A stretch of DNA of 64,000 bases from Pseudomonas massiliensis (lineage in GTDB: Bacteria > Pseudomonadota > Gammaproteobacteria > Pseudomonadales > Pseudomonadaceae). The first letter of the stretch is position 1; every line of letters starts with the position of its first letter. Below the pieces are notes generated by a model. That model was given only the letters and a program-made list of their open reading frames with translations, did no database searches and was not told the DNA's origin. The DNA lies in contig NZ_CCYK01000007.1 of the NCBI RefSeq assembly GCF_000826105.1, forward strand, positions 2,046,001 through 2,110,000, written 5' to 3'. The translations under genes were made by a program, and so were the position numbers. Shown here in pieces: positions 43,787 through 53,333 of this stretch.

Positions 43787-45175
43787 ATGAAAATCAGCAT
43801 TTCCAGCAAGCTTTTCCTTGCCGTGCTCGCCAGCGTCCTGCTGGTGATCGTCAGCATGGGCGCGGCCAGCAATTGGAGTTTCGCCCGTGGCTTCGTCGGC
43901 TATCTCAACGAGCTGGCAATGCAGCGGGTCGACGCCCTGGTACCGCGCATGGCTCAGGCCTATGTCGCTGAAGGCGGCAACTGGGATTTTATCCGCCATC
44001 ACCCCCAGCGCTGGTTCGATCTACTGCGGCCGGACCCTCCGGCGACCCCCGAAGAACATGAAATGCGCATCCCGCCAGCCTCCGACCTTACAGGCACCGT
44101 GTTCCGCACGGCGCTGCTCGACGCCCGGCACCAGCGGGTGGCCGGCTATCCTGCTATCGGTGACGACGCCTTGCTCGCGCCCATAGACGTGGCTGGCAGC
44201 ACTGTCGGCTGGATAGCCGTGAGCCCTTTCCAGAGCGTGACCGAGGCTGGCGGCGAGCGCTTCCAGCAGTACCAGCTGCGCACCAGTATCGCCATGGGCC
44301 TGGTGTCGTTGCTGCTCGCCATGCTCATCGCAGCCTGGATATCCCGCACCCTGCTGGCCCCGGTCAAGCGGGTGGCGGCGGCCACCCATCGCCTGGCGGC
44401 CGGCGAGTATCAGAGCCGAGTCACCGTAAGAACCCAGGACGAAGTGGGCCAACTGGCCGCCGACTTCAATCACCTGGCTCATACCCTGGAGCGTAACGAG
44501 CAAGTGCGTCGGGAGTTCATGGCCGATGTGTCCCATGAGCTGCGTACGCCTTTGTCGATCCTCAGGGGAGAGCTGGAAGCCATCGAGGACGGCGTGCGCC
44601 GCCTGGACGCCGCATCGGTGAAATCCCTGCAAGGAGAGGTCGCCATGCTAAGCAAGCTGGTGGACGATCTGTATGAGCTATCTCTCGCGGATGTGGGTGC
44701 CCTCGCCTACCGCAAGCAGCCCTGCGATCTGGCCCAGCTGGTGTCGCTGTGCGTCGGTAGTTTCCAGGAGCGCTATGCCGAACGAGGCATCGAGCTGAGA
44801 CTCACGTCGCTTCACGGCCCGCTGCGGGTGGAGGCCGACCCTGCGCGCCTACAGCAGTTGCTGAACAACCTGCTGGAGAACAGCCTGCGCTACACGGACC
44901 GCGGCGGTGAGTTGCGCATCGGCCTCGCTCAGCAAGAGACTCAGTGGCGCCTGGACTTTCAGGATTCCGCGCCCGGCGTGACACCGGCGCAACTGGCCAG
45001 GTTGTTCGAGCGATTCTATCGAGGCGAAGGCTCTCGCAGTCGAGCCAGCGGCGGCGCCGGCCTGGGCCTGGCCATTTGCAGCAGCATCGCCCAGGTCCAT
45101 GGTGGCGAGCTGAGCGCAGCCCCGTCGCCCCTGGGCGGGTTATGGCTGACGCTGCGCCTGCCGAAAGCGGTATAG
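43787..45175 (+). CDS. baeS: BaeS-like envelope-stress sensor histidine kinase
   Basis: This 462-residue kinase has two membrane segments (about 10-28 and 168-186), a periplasmic sensor between, and a HAMP domain from about 187. The DHp motif is FMADVSHELRTPLSIL with His250. Below it are N-box ENSLRY, DSAPGV, and GGAGLGLAI. It is located with baeR and the divergent MuxABC pump, the BaeSR-MdtABC grouping. BaeS senses envelope damage or toxic compounds in enteric bacteria; the signal here is inferred. The stop is followed by baeR after 3 bases. Confidence 0.9.
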   Translation: MKISISSKLFLAVLASVLLVIVSMGAASNWSFARGFVGYLNELAMQRVDALVPRMAQAYVAEGGNWDFIRHHPQRWFDLLRPDPPATPEEHEMRIPPASDLTGTVFRTALLDARHQRVAGYPAIGDDALLAPIDVAGSTVGWIAVSPFQSVTEAGGERFQQYQLRTSIAMGLVSLLLAMLIAAWISRTLLAPVKRVAAATHRLAAGEYQSRVTVRTQDEVGQLAADFNHLAHTLERNEQVRREFMADVSHELRTPLSILRGELEAIEDGVRRLDAASVKSLQGEVAMLSKLVDDLYELSLADVGALAYRKQPCDLAQLVSLCVGSFQERYAERGIELRLTSLHGPLRVEADPARLQQLLNNLLENSLRYTDRGGELRIGLAQQETQWRLDFQDSAPGVTPAQLARLFERFYRGEGSRSRASGGAGLGLAICSSIAQVHGGELSAAPSPLGGLWLTLRLPKAV

Positions 45176-45178
45176 GCG

Positions 45179-45859
45179 ATGGCAGCGCCCATCCTGATCG
45201 TCGAGGACGAGCCCAAGTTGGCCGCGCTTCTGCGCGACTACCTTGAAGCCGCGGGCTTCCCTACCCTCTGCGTGGCCAACGGCCTGGATGCTGCGGCGGC
45301 GGTGCGTACCCATCGGCCGCGTCTCGTCCTGCTGGACTTGATGCTGCCCGGACGCGACGGCCTGGAGGTGTGCCGGGACATCCGTTCGTTCAGTCCGGTG
45401 CCCATCATCATGCTTACCGCTCGGGTGGAGGAAAGCGACCGCCTGCAGGGGCTGGACCTTGGCGCAGACGACTACGTGTGCAAGCCCTTCAGCCCCCGTG
45501 AGGTGGTCGCCAGGGTGAAGGCGGTCCTACGCCGCGCGCCGTCGATTGCCAGCCCTACCCCCGGCGGCGCTCGCCTAGTGATCGACCACGAGGCACACCA
45601 GGCCAGCTTTGACGGCGTGATGCTGGAGTTGACCCGGGTAGAACTGCGCCTGCTGGATACCCTTTCCAGCGCGCCGGGGCGAGTGTTCTCCCGGGACCAA
45701 TTGCTTGACCACCTGTATCCGGACCGGCGCATCGTGACCGACCGGACCGTGGACAGTCACGTGCGCAACCTGCGACGCAAGCTGGCCCAGGCTTGCCCGG
45801 GGGATGACCCTATCCAGTCTTTATACGGCGTGGGTTACAAATGGGCCGCCGCTTCCTAG
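45179..45859 (+). CDS. baeR: BaeR-like response regulator (OmpR family)
   Basis: A 226-residue OmpR-type regulator. The receiver domain has Asp53 (LVLLDLMLPG) and the conserved Lys in DDYVCKPFSPREV. The winged helix follows from about 130 (LELTRVELRLLDTLSSAPGR, then RTVDSHVRNLRRKL). It is cotranscribed with baeS and likely activates the muxABC-opmB operon. Its 3' end overlaps the stand-alone receiver gene on the opposite strand by 4 bases. Confidence 0.92.
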   Translation: MAAPILIVEDEPKLAALLRDYLEAAGFPTLCVANGLDAAAAVRTHRPRLVLLDLMLPGRDGLEVCRDIRSFSPVPIIMLTARVEESDRLQGLDLGADDYVCKPFSPREVVARVKAVLRRAPSIASPTPGGARLVIDHEAHQASFDGVMLELTRVELRLLDTLSSAPGRVFSRDQLLDHLYPDRRIVTDRTVDSHVRNLRRKLAQACPGDDPIQSLYGVGYKWAAAS

Positions 45860-46272
45860 ACACGGTGCTGTTGCACGAAGGAAGCCGCCAGCAACTGCCG
45901 CAAAACGCCCTCGAGTTCCGCCGCCTGAAATGGCTTGTGGATGACCGGCACGCCTGGAAACTGAGCCTGGACCTCGGCGCCCGGGTTTCCGGAGACGAAG
46001 GCAAAGGGAATGCCTCGCGCCTGCAGGGTACGGGCAACGCCGAACACCGGCTGGTTGTCCAGGTAGACATCCAGCAACGCCAGATCGAAGTTACCGCTTT
46101 CAGCCAGCCACTGCCCTTGCTCCAGCGTATGGGCCAGGCGCACCCCCTCGCCCACGCCCACGGCGTCCAGCAGGGCTTCGACGAACATGCTGACCAGCGC
46201 GTCGTCTTCAACCACCAATACTCGCAGGTCATGTAGACGGTCATCGCCCCAGGGGGCGCCTGGTAATGTCAT
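45856..46272 (-). CDS. Stand-alone receiver-domain response regulator
   Basis: This 138-residue single CheY-like receiver has LRVLVVEDDALVSMFVEALL, phospho-acceptor Asp68 in LALLDVYLDN, FAFVSGN, and Lys in VIHKPF. No output domain is present. The start at ATG 46272 is preferred over 46281. It overlaps baeR tail to tail by 4 bases, so transcripts of the two can interfere. Single receivers of this type often serve as phosphate sinks or as partners of hybrid kinases. No kinase gene adjoins it, so its partner is not visible. Confidence 0.8.
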   Translation of the reverse strand: MTLPGAPWGDDRLHDLRVLVVEDDALVSMFVEALLDAVGVGEGVRLAHTLEQGQWLAESGNFDLALLDVYLDNQPVFGVARTLQARGIPFAFVSGNPGAEVQAQFPGVPVIHKPFQAAELEGVLRQLLAASFVQQHRV

Positions 46273-46595
46273 GTGCAGCACTCGTGCAAGTTGTGGAGAT
46301 GAATCATGGACGCTGGCGTCCTAACGCTACGGGGCCGCGCGCCATTTGTCGAGCGGGGCGATGACAAGACCCGGCAACGGCCCAGGGCCAGCGCGCGCTG
46401 TCCGTCTGAAGCCCCTTGGCGATGAGGAAGTATGCATCGGCATGAGATGCCAATGTCGGCAACCACGCGCACGAGCAGGTTATCAGTGTCCAACTGGCGG
46501 ACTGGGTCTGATGGGCCAGGCCAACGAAGACGCTTTGGTCACAGCCTGGCAATTGGCAGCGCTATGCTGATGATAACGCTGCCTTCATGAAGCCT
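46273..46595. other. Intergenic stretch without a convincing gene
   Basis: Short overlapping frames occur on both strands, none with family features. On the plus strand a 39-codon frame from 46305 has a GGAGA site. On the minus strand a 74-codon frame from 46493 is open. Neither is recognised. The lone receiver promoter should be at its left part. Confidence 0.4.
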
Positions 46596-46799
46596 TCAGT
46601 CGGCTCCAAGGTTTTCGTCGTCTCGACTCTGACGATCCTGTCGCGTAGTAGGTTGTGGCCGCGCGGCCTCGCCTGGCTTGCCGCCGCTGGAGCCGGTGAT
46701 GCCGCTTCCGGCATCTTCCGGGCGGCCAGGCAGGCCACGGGCGTCTTCGGGCCGGTCACGACGAGGCCACTGCCGGCCGCTGGTGTTATCGGATTTCAT
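46596..46799 (-). CDS. Small highly charged, probably disordered protein
   Basis: This 67-residue protein is made of Arg, Asp, Gly, Pro and Gln (GRQWPRRDRPEDARGLPGRP, then SRDDENLGAD), with no hydrophobic core. A GGAG site lies 7 bases before ATG 46799, which supports translation. Other frames across the same stretch lack such a site. Composition is similar in spirit to stress-induced hydrophilic proteins, but no family is recognised. The sugar-acid operon ends 75 bases to the right. Confidence 0.45.
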   Translation of the reverse strand: MKSDNTSGRQWPRRDRPEDARGLPGRPEDAGSGITGSSGGKPGEAARPQPTTRQDRQSRDDENLGAD

Positions 46800-46874
46800 G
46801 GAAGTCTCCGGGGCTGAGGGTTTCGAAGGATTTGAAAACCTGAGGCCTCGGAGAGTTCTATCCGCAATGCCCGC

Positions 46875-47801
46875 CTACTCGTAAAACGGCTCGACGGTCG
46901 TCCGTTCCCCAGCGAAGAAGGCATCAGCCACCACCCGCAGGGGCTGCACGTCCATGTCCTGGCCGCATGCCTGGACCAGTTCGTGGAAATGCCGGTACAG
47001 CGCAGGGTACTCGCCCTCCTCCGACACTGCCATTGGCATGCCGTCGAGGGTGACAACGGCGCCACCCTGGTCAAGGCGCAGGGTGCCATCTTCGGCCTCC
47101 AGTTCAATGCGCCAGAGCTCATCATGGCCATGATCGAAGTCCAGGTCCACGCTCACCGGCAACCCTTGGGCGTCACGCAAGGCCATGGTCGCGGCAATGG
47201 GGGCCTGGCAATTGGCGGGTACCCGCAGCTCGGCCTGTTCAATGAACAAGGACGTGGGCAGCAGCTCGGTCACGATGGACAAGGCATTGATGCCAGGGTC
47301 GAACACCCCCAGGCCTCCGGCGCGCCAGATCCATGTTTGCCCCGGGTGCCACTTGCGAACGCTTTCTTTCCACTGCACCCGCACCGCCTTGAGCGGCCGC
47401 CCCACGAGCCAGGCGCGAGCAGCCTCTACCCCCGGAGCGAACCGGGAATGCCAGGCGAACAGGCCGGCGAGCCTGGCGTCGCGGGCCTGGGCCACCAGGG
47501 CCATGGCCTCGCCCAGGCTAGCGCAAGGCGGTTTCTCCACCAACACGTGCTTGCCGGCCTTCAGAGCCTCATGGACAAGACCATGGCGGCCTTGCGGTGG
47601 CGTGCAGAAGGCGATGGCATCGAGGCCCGGCTGCGACGCCAGTAGCTCGGTAAGCGTGCCGAAGTTGGGCACACCCGGGCAAGGCGCGCCCTGGGTCGCA
47701 ACCCCCTCCAGGGAAAACATCGGGTTGGCGCGAATGGCAGGCAGGTGCTGATCCTGGGCGATCTTGCCGTACCCCACCAGGCCAAGACGAATGGGCTGCA
47801 T
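46875..47801 (-). CDS. Gfo/Idh/MocA oxidoreductase, D-galactose 1-dehydrogenase-like
   Basis: This 308-residue NAD(P) dehydrogenase has a Rossmann start, IRLGLVGYGKIAQDQHLPAI, and EKPPCASLGEA, the Gfo/Idh signature with catalytic lysine. The C-terminal part has GLGVFDPGINALSIVTELLP. It resembles galactose 1-dehydrogenase of pseudomonads, which oxidises D-galactose, D-fucose or L-arabinose to the lactone. It follows the glucarate-dehydratase-like gene after 126 bases with some REP-like text in between, so it is likely but not surely in the same operon. Confidence 0.75.
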   Translation of the reverse strand: MQPIRLGLVGYGKIAQDQHLPAIRANPMFSLEGVATQGAPCPGVPNFGTLTELLASQPGLDAIAFCTPPQGRHGLVHEALKAGKHVLVEKPPCASLGEAMALVAQARDARLAGLFAWHSRFAPGVEAARAWLVGRPLKAVRVQWKESVRKWHPGQTWIWRAGGLGVFDPGINALSIVTELLPTSLFIEQAELRVPANCQAPIAATMALRDAQGLPVSVDLDFDHGHDELWRIELEAEDGTLRLDQGGAVVTLDGMPMAVSEEGEYPALYRHFHELVQACGQDMDVQPLRVVADAFFAGERTTVEPFYE

Positions 47802-47927
47802 CGAACACTCCTGTTGTATTGTTGTAGAGAGCCAAGCCTGCCGATTGTAGGAGCCCGTGCAGCCGACGGATAGCTCCCGGGCGGAAAAGCCCTTTGCGAG
47901 CTGCCGCTGGCTTTCATCAGCATCGCG

Positions 47928-49232
47928 TCAATAGCGAGGCTTGACCGCCTTCCAGTCCGGCTTGTAGCGCTGCATCTGACGCACGTCGTCCCTTTGCCGT
48001 ATTCCACAGCTCAGGAACTGGTCATGAAGTTTGCCCAGCTGATCGTGATCAAGCTCTACTCCCAGCCCTGGCGCCTTGGTGATGCTCACGCAGCCATTGC
48101 GAATAGGCAGCTTGCCGCCCTTGATCACTTCCTCGTCGGGTTCCTGCCACGGATAGTGAGTGTCGCAGGCGTAGTCCAGGTTGGGGGTCGCGGCGGCCAC
48201 GTGGGCCATGGCCATGAGGCTGATGCCAAGATGGGAGTTCGAATGCATGGAGACCCCCAGGCCAAAGGTGGCGCATAGCTTGGCCAGGTGCTGCGTATCG
48301 CGCAGGCCGCCCCAGTAATGATGGTCGGCGAGGACGATCTGTACGCTGTTCAGAGCCACGCTGCGGCGCAACTCATCGAAGTCGGTGACCACCATGTTGG
48401 TGGCCAGCGGCAGACCGGTACGCCGGTGCAGCTCGGCCATGCCCTCCAGGCCCGGCGTGGGGTCTTCGTAGTATTGCAGGTCATCGCCAAGCAGCTCTGC
48501 CATGCGCAGTGCGGTTTCCAACGACCAGTTGCCGTTGGGGTCGATTCGCAAGGGGTGGCTGGGGAAGGCCCGCTTGAGAGCCTTGATGCAGGCTACCTCG
48601 TGCTCGGGCGCCAGGGCGCCGGCCTTGAGCTTGATGCTCTGGAAGCCATAGGCTTCGATCATGCGCCCGGCCTGTGCCACGATCTGGGCCTCGGTCAGGG
48701 CCTCGCCCCAGTTGTCCGGCGGATAGGGGCTGTCCACATGCTGAGCGTATTTGAAGAACAGGTAGGCGCTGAACGGCACCTGGTCACGAACCACGCCACC
48801 GAGGAGGTCCACCAGCGGGCGGTTCAACGACCGCGCCTGGAGATCCAGGAAGGCCACTTCGAACGCGGAATAGGCATTGCTCACGGCCTTGCTGGCATGT
48901 GAACCGGGTGCCAGCTCGGCGCCTGCCAGGCTCGCTGGCTTGTGGGCCGCCACCGTGCCTTGCACGATCCGGCGCAGGGCGGCAAGGTCGAAGGGGTCCA
49001 GGCCGATCAGCTGTTCGCGTACCGCCTGCTGGATAGCCAGGGCCGGCGCGTCGCCGTAGCTTTCGCCCAGGCCTACGTAGCCATTGTCGCTTTCAACCTC
49101 GATGATCGAGCGCAACGCCCAGGGTTCATGGATGCCGCTGGCATTGAGCAGTGGCGGATCGCGAAAGGCGATAGGGGTGACGGTGACACGGGTGATCTTC
49201 AAGGTGGGTACTCCCTTCGAGATATCGAGCAT
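47928..49232 (-). CDS. Glucarate dehydratase-like enolase-superfamily enzyme
   Basis: This 434-residue enzyme has the muconate-lactonizing fold. The general base pair is in SIKLKAG (Lys-x-Lys). Metal ligands follow in IDPNGNW, YYEDPTPG and ATNMVVTDF, and MHSNSHLGISLMAM has the family histidine. The whole set is that of glucarate dehydratases (GudD), which turn glucarate into 5-dehydro-4-deoxyglucarate. It starts 5 bases after the transporter stop, so they are one operon. A GudX-like paralogue with lower activity cannot be ruled out. Confidence 0.82.
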   Translation of the reverse strand: MLDISKGVPTLKITRVTVTPIAFRDPPLLNASGIHEPWALRSIIEVESDNGYVGLGESYGDAPALAIQQAVREQLIGLDPFDLAALRRIVQGTVAAHKPASLAGAELAPGSHASKAVSNAYSAFEVAFLDLQARSLNRPLVDLLGGVVRDQVPFSAYLFFKYAQHVDSPYPPDNWGEALTEAQIVAQAGRMIEAYGFQSIKLKAGALAPEHEVACIKALKRAFPSHPLRIDPNGNWSLETALRMAELLGDDLQYYEDPTPGLEGMAELHRRTGLPLATNMVVTDFDELRRSVALNSVQIVLADHHYWGGLRDTQHLAKLCATFGLGVSMHSNSHLGISLMAMAHVAAATPNLDYACDTHYPWQEPDEEVIKGGKLPIRNGCVSITKAPGLGVELDHDQLGKLHDQFLSCGIRQRDDVRQMQRYKPDWKAVKPRY

Positions 49233-49237
49233 TGGCT

Positions 49238-50584
49238 TCAGGCGGTGGCGGCTTCGGGCTTGTTCCGGCCCACGGGCTGTTGGCCAGGGCCGGGTTTGCC
49301 TCGGGCGAACATCACCACCACGGCCGCCAGTACCGAGGTGAGCGCTAGCCCGTACAGGCCACCCTGGATGGAGCCAGTGGTCTGTTCAAGGAAGCCGAAG
49401 GCGGTGGGTGCCACGAAGCCACCCAGGTTGCCGATGGAGTTGATCAGGGCAATGACCGCCGCGGCGATGCGGGCATCCAGATAACCCTGGGGCAGCGGCC
49501 AGAAAAGCGCCGAGGCTGCCTTGAAACCGATGGCGGCGAAACAGATGGCCACGAAGGCGAACACAGGCCCGCCGGTGGTGGACATGAACATACCGAGAGC
49601 GGCAATCAGCAGCGTCAGCGCGCACCAGGCCTGCTGGTGCCGCCATTTGCTCGCCAGCGCGGCGAAGCCATACATGGCGACGATGGAAATCAGCCAGGGA
49701 ATGGCATTGAGCAGGCCCACCTGGAAATCTCCCAGGCTGCCCATTTTCTTGATCATGCTGGGCAGCCAGAACGTAGCGCCATAGATGGTCAAGGCCACGG
49801 AGAAATAGATGAAGCAGAAGAGCAGGATCTGCCGGTCCGCCAGCAGGCGCCACACGGACGGGCGCCCGCCCCGTTCCGCCTCGCGGGCCGCCTGCTCGGC
49901 GGCGATGGTGCTGATCAACGCTTCTTTCTCCTGCGCGCTGAGCCACTTGGCTTCGTGGGGGTGGGATTGCAGGTACAGCCAAACGAAGGCGCACAGGACT
50001 ACCGAAGCGAAACCTTCGATGAGGAACATCCATTGCCAGCTATGCAGCCAGGGTAGGCCCAGGCTAAGCAGCCCGCCTGACACTGGCCCGGAAATCACCG
50101 ACGCAATGGCTGAACCGCTGAGAAACACGGCCATGGCCTTGCCTCGCTCGGAACCTGGTAGCCACTGAGTGAAGTAGTAGATGATGCCTGGGAAGAAGCC
50201 GGCCTCGGCCGCGCCGAGGATGAATCGCAATACATAGAAACTGGTTTCGCCTTTCACGAACGCCATGGCCATGGCCGCCACGCCCCAGGTGAGCATGATC
50301 CGAGCCAGCCAGGCGCGGGCGCCGTAGCGTTGCAGCAGCAGGTTCGACGGGACTTCGAACAGGGCATAACCGATGAAGAACAGCCCGGCCCCCAATCCAT
50401 AGGCAGCCGCGCCTATGCCCAGGTCGGCTTCCATGTGGCTGCGTACAAATCCGATGTTCACTCGATCGATATAGTTGACGATGAACATCACCACGAAAAG
50501 CGGCAATACATGACGCTTGACCTTGCTCGCCGCCCGGGCGAGCGCCTCTGGCGAAACGGCATTGAGGGACTGGTTCACTGGCAT
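49238..50584 (-). CDS. ACS-family MFS transporter (glucarate/sugar acid)
   Basis: This 448-residue protein has twelve membrane segments, with YIDRVNIGFVRSHM and FFIGYALFEVPSNLLL as ACS signatures. It is the first gene of the operon with the glucarate-dehydratase-like gene. Transporters of this group carry D-glucarate, galactarate or related acids with protons. It is divergent from the LysR gene at 50704, with 119 bases between. Confidence 0.85.
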   Translation of the reverse strand: MPVNQSLNAVSPEALARAASKVKRHVLPLFVVMFIVNYIDRVNIGFVRSHMEADLGIGAAAYGLGAGLFFIGYALFEVPSNLLLQRYGARAWLARIMLTWGVAAMAMAFVKGETSFYVLRFILGAAEAGFFPGIIYYFTQWLPGSERGKAMAVFLSGSAIASVISGPVSGGLLSLGLPWLHSWQWMFLIEGFASVVLCAFVWLYLQSHPHEAKWLSAQEKEALISTIAAEQAAREAERGGRPSVWRLLADRQILLFCFIYFSVALTIYGATFWLPSMIKKMGSLGDFQVGLLNAIPWLISIVAMYGFAALASKWRHQQAWCALTLLIAALGMFMSTTGGPVFAFVAICFAAIGFKAASALFWPLPQGYLDARIAAAVIALINSIGNLGGFVAPTAFGFLEQTTGSIQGGLYGLALTSVLAAVVVMFARGKPGPGQQPVGRNKPEAATA

Positions 50585-50703
50585 CTCCTGCTATTGTTCT
50601 TTTGGTCGCAAGGCAGCTTGCTAGGGCTGTGGGGAGATAATGGACGCCGGTATTGTTCCGGTCTAATCTAGTTTTGCTAGCCATTGATACCTGGAATGAA
50701 TCA

Positions 50704-51603
50704 GTGTTTGAACTTGCCCAGCTTCGCTGCTTTGCCGCGGTCGCCTCTGAATTGAATTTCCGCCGCGCAGCGGAGCGCCTGAACATGACCCAGCCACCGT
50801 TGAGCCGGCAGATCCAGCTGCTGGAGCATCAGCTAGGGGTCGCCCTCCTTACCCGCAACACGCGCAGCGTGGCGCTGACCGCTGCGGGGCGGGCCTTCTT
50901 CGTGGAAGCCCAGAGCTTGCTGGAGCGCGCGGAAATGGCGGCGGTGTCCGCGCGACGATTCGCCGCCGGAGACATTGGCTCGGTCACCATCGGCTTCGTG
51001 GGCAGCGCGGTCTATGAATTTCTTCCCAAGGTGATCACCGAAGCCCGTGAGCAACAGCCCAATGTGAACATCGCTCTCACGGAAATGAACACCGCCCAGC
51101 AGCACGAGGCGCTACGGGCCCGCCGTATCGACCTGGGGATTGCCCGGGCACCCTTCCATGAGCCTGGCTTTGCCAGCGAGCGTCTGGTGCGCGAGCCTTT
51201 CGTGCTGGCGCTGCCGGCCGGGCACCCGTTGGCCGGGCGTGCTCGAGTGGAGGTGCAGGACCTCCACGGGGAGGCCTTCCTGATGTACTCCCATGCCGCC
51301 TATGCCCCTTTCAACGAACTCCTGACCGGGATGTTCCGATCCGCCGGAGTCACGCCCAACTATGTGCAGTGGCTAGGCTCATCCCTGACCATTCTGGCCT
51401 TGGTGAACGCCGGCATGGGCTTGGCCCTGGTGCCCCGTTGCGCCACTACCGTGGTATTCAAGGACGTGGTGTTCAAGGCCATGCAACTGGGTGAGGGGGT
51501 GCAGAGCGAGCTGCATCTGGTCTGGCGAGCGGACAACGATAATCCGGCCTGCCAGATGCTGCTCGAAGCGATACGCGGGGCGGTGGAGACGGACGCCATG
51601 TAG
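50704..51603 (+). CDS. LysR-family regulator of the sugar-acid operon
   Basis: A 299-residue LysR protein. The HTH runs from about 1 to 60 (FELAQLRCFAAVASELNFRR, NMTQPPLSRQIQLLEHQLG). The effector domain starts with SVTIGFVGSAVYEFLPKVI, a form seen in CatR/BenM-like regulators. GTG 50704 gives the normal family start; TTG 50653 would add 17 residues of no family likeness. It is divergent from the transporter gene and so probably its activator. It ends just before a REP-like pair. Confidence 0.85.
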   Translation: MFELAQLRCFAAVASELNFRRAAERLNMTQPPLSRQIQLLEHQLGVALLTRNTRSVALTAAGRAFFVEAQSLLERAEMAAVSARRFAAGDIGSVTIGFVGSAVYEFLPKVITEAREQQPNVNIALTEMNTAQQHEALRARRIDLGIARAPFHEPGFASERLVREPFVLALPAGHPLAGRARVEVQDLHGEAFLMYSHAAYAPFNELLTGMFRSAGVTPNYVQWLGSSLTILALVNAGMGLALVPRCATTVVFKDVVFKAMQLGEGVQSELHLVWRADNDNPACQMLLEAIRGAVETDAM

Positions 51604-51625
51604 CGGGGGACTGCCCCGTTCGGGA

Positions 51626-51702
51626 GCTTCGCCCCACTCCTACAATGGTATGCAGTCCAGTGTAGGAGACGGACGCCGTGTAGCGGGCGGAGCTCGCGCG
51701 GG
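51626..51702. repeat. REP-like inverted pair (second copy)
   Basis: GCTTCGCCCCACTCCTACA at 51626-51644 faces a TGTAGGAGACGGACGCC...GGAGCTCGCGCGGG unit from 51661 to 51702. It is a near copy of the pair at 32643-32717. It lies between the convergent LysR and chemoreceptor genes, as usual for REP elements. Confidence 0.6.
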
Positions 51703-51710
51703 CCCGGTGT

Positions 51711-53333
51711 CTACAGACTGAACCGCTTGACCAGCCCATTGAGGTCCGTGGCCAGACGGGCCAACTCATGGGTGGCTACGCTGGTTTGCTGCGCCCCGGT
51801 GGCGGTCTGGATGGACAGATCGCGGATGCTGACCAGGCTGCGATCCACTTCGCGGGCTACCTGGGCCTGTTCCTCGGACGCGCTGGCGATCAGCATGTTT
51901 CGATCGTTGATGCTGGCCACGGCCTCGGTGATGGTCGCCAGGGCCTGGCCGGCGGCATTGGCCTTCTCCATGGTAGTCCGGGCGCGGTCCGCGCTGTGCT
52001 GCAAGGCGTCTACGGTCAGGCCTGTGCCCTGCTGGATGCTTCCGATCATGGTTTCGATTTCACGGGTGGATTCCCCGGTGCGATGGGCCAGCGCGCGGAC
52101 TTCATCGGCCACCACTGCGAAGCCGCGGCCCGCATCGCCTGCCCTGGCCGCCTCGATGGCAGCGTTCAGGGCCAGCAGGTTGGTCTGTTCAGCCACGGCG
52201 CGGATCACGTCCAGCACGGTGCTGATGCTTCGGGTCTGTACAGCCAGGGCCGCCGCGCGGTCAGAGGCGCTCATGACGTCATCGGTCAAAGACTGGATCG
52301 AAGCGATGGCATCGGTCAACTGGCCACGGCCCAGATCCGCGGAACGGCTGGACGCTCGGGAGGCTTCAGAGGTAGAGACTGCGTTGGAAGCCACTTCCTC
52401 GACGGCCGCGGTCATCTGATTGACGGCCGTGGCCGCCTGCTCGATCTCCGCATTCTGGCGCTGCATACCGCGGGTGCTCTCTTCCATCACCGCGCTCATC
52501 TGTTCCGCGGCAGCCGAGAGTTGCTGAGAGGATTCGCCGATCTGCCCGATCGTCTGGCGCAGGTTGGCCTGCATGCTGCCCAGCGAGGCGAACAACTGGG
52601 TGGCCTCGTCCTGGCCGTCACGCTGAACCGCACCGGTAAGATCGCCCTGGGCAATGCGATCGGCGAAGCCTATGGCCTGGCGCAGCGGCCCGATGATACT
52701 GCGAGTGAGCACCAGTGCCAGTACCAGGGTCGTGGCCAGCGCCACCAGTATGGCGCCGATGATCACACCTCGGGCGCGACTGTAGGCAGCGTCGGAATAG
52801 GCGGCGGCCTGCTGGGCGCCTGCCTGGTTGTAATCGCGAAGGTCGGCCAGTTTCTGGTTGAGTACCGGACCAAGGCCTGCCAGGGCCTGGTTGATCGGGC
52901 CCATGACGCTGTCAGGCGCGCTGCTGGCGATACTCCGCTGACGCTCATCCAGTTTGCTCGCATACTGACCAAAGGTATCGCGTGCCGCGTTGAACACCTC
53001 ACGCTCCTGAGGGCTGGCAATCAGCGCTTCATACTGTTGCAGGCCACGCTTGATGTCCTGGATCGAGGCACTCACCAGTTCATCGCTCTTGCGGTAGGTT
53101 TCCGGATCCTTGAAAGCGAGCTGGCGTAGGGATTCGACCCGGATGCGCGCAAAGCTCAGGGCGATGTTGTCCGCCGTGGCCTGGCTTTTCATCCAATGGT
53201 CCTCGACCGTGGCGCCGGAAGCCCGGATCGTCGCCATCTGGAACAGGCTGAAAATACCGACTCCCGCCAATAGCATGGCTACCAGGGCGAAGAACAGCAG
53301 GGTCCGGTGGGCGATCTTTATTTTTCTTAGCAT
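51711..53333 (-). CDS. Methyl-accepting chemotaxis protein
   Basis: This 540-residue receptor has a first membrane segment at about 11-33 (LLFFALVAMLLAGVGIFSLF), a four-helix-bundle periplasmic domain (about 35-190, 4HB_MCP type), a second segment near 188-208, a HAMP domain, and the signalling hairpin with AVAEQTNLLALNAAIEAARA and GFAVVADEVRALA. The frame opens at 53414 but ATG 53333 gives the standard start. No CheW or CheA gene is near. The ligand is unknown; this helical-bundle type often senses small organic acids. Confidence 0.92.
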   Translation of the reverse strand: MLRKIKIAHRTLLFFALVAMLLAGVGIFSLFQMATIRASGATVEDHWMKSQATADNIALSFARIRVESLRQLAFKDPETYRKSDELVSASIQDIKRGLQQYEALIASPQEREVFNAARDTFGQYASKLDERQRSIASSAPDSVMGPINQALAGLGPVLNQKLADLRDYNQAGAQQAAAYSDAAYSRARGVIIGAILVALATTLVLALVLTRSIIGPLRQAIGFADRIAQGDLTGAVQRDGQDEATQLFASLGSMQANLRQTIGQIGESSQQLSAAAEQMSAVMEESTRGMQRQNAEIEQAATAVNQMTAAVEEVASNAVSTSEASRASSRSADLGRGQLTDAIASIQSLTDDVMSASDRAAALAVQTRSISTVLDVIRAVAEQTNLLALNAAIEAARAGDAGRGFAVVADEVRALAHRTGESTREIETMIGSIQQGTGLTVDALQHSADRARTTMEKANAAGQALATITEAVASINDRNMLIASASEEQAQVAREVDRSLVSIRDLSIQTATGAQQTSVATHELARLATDLNGLVKRFSL

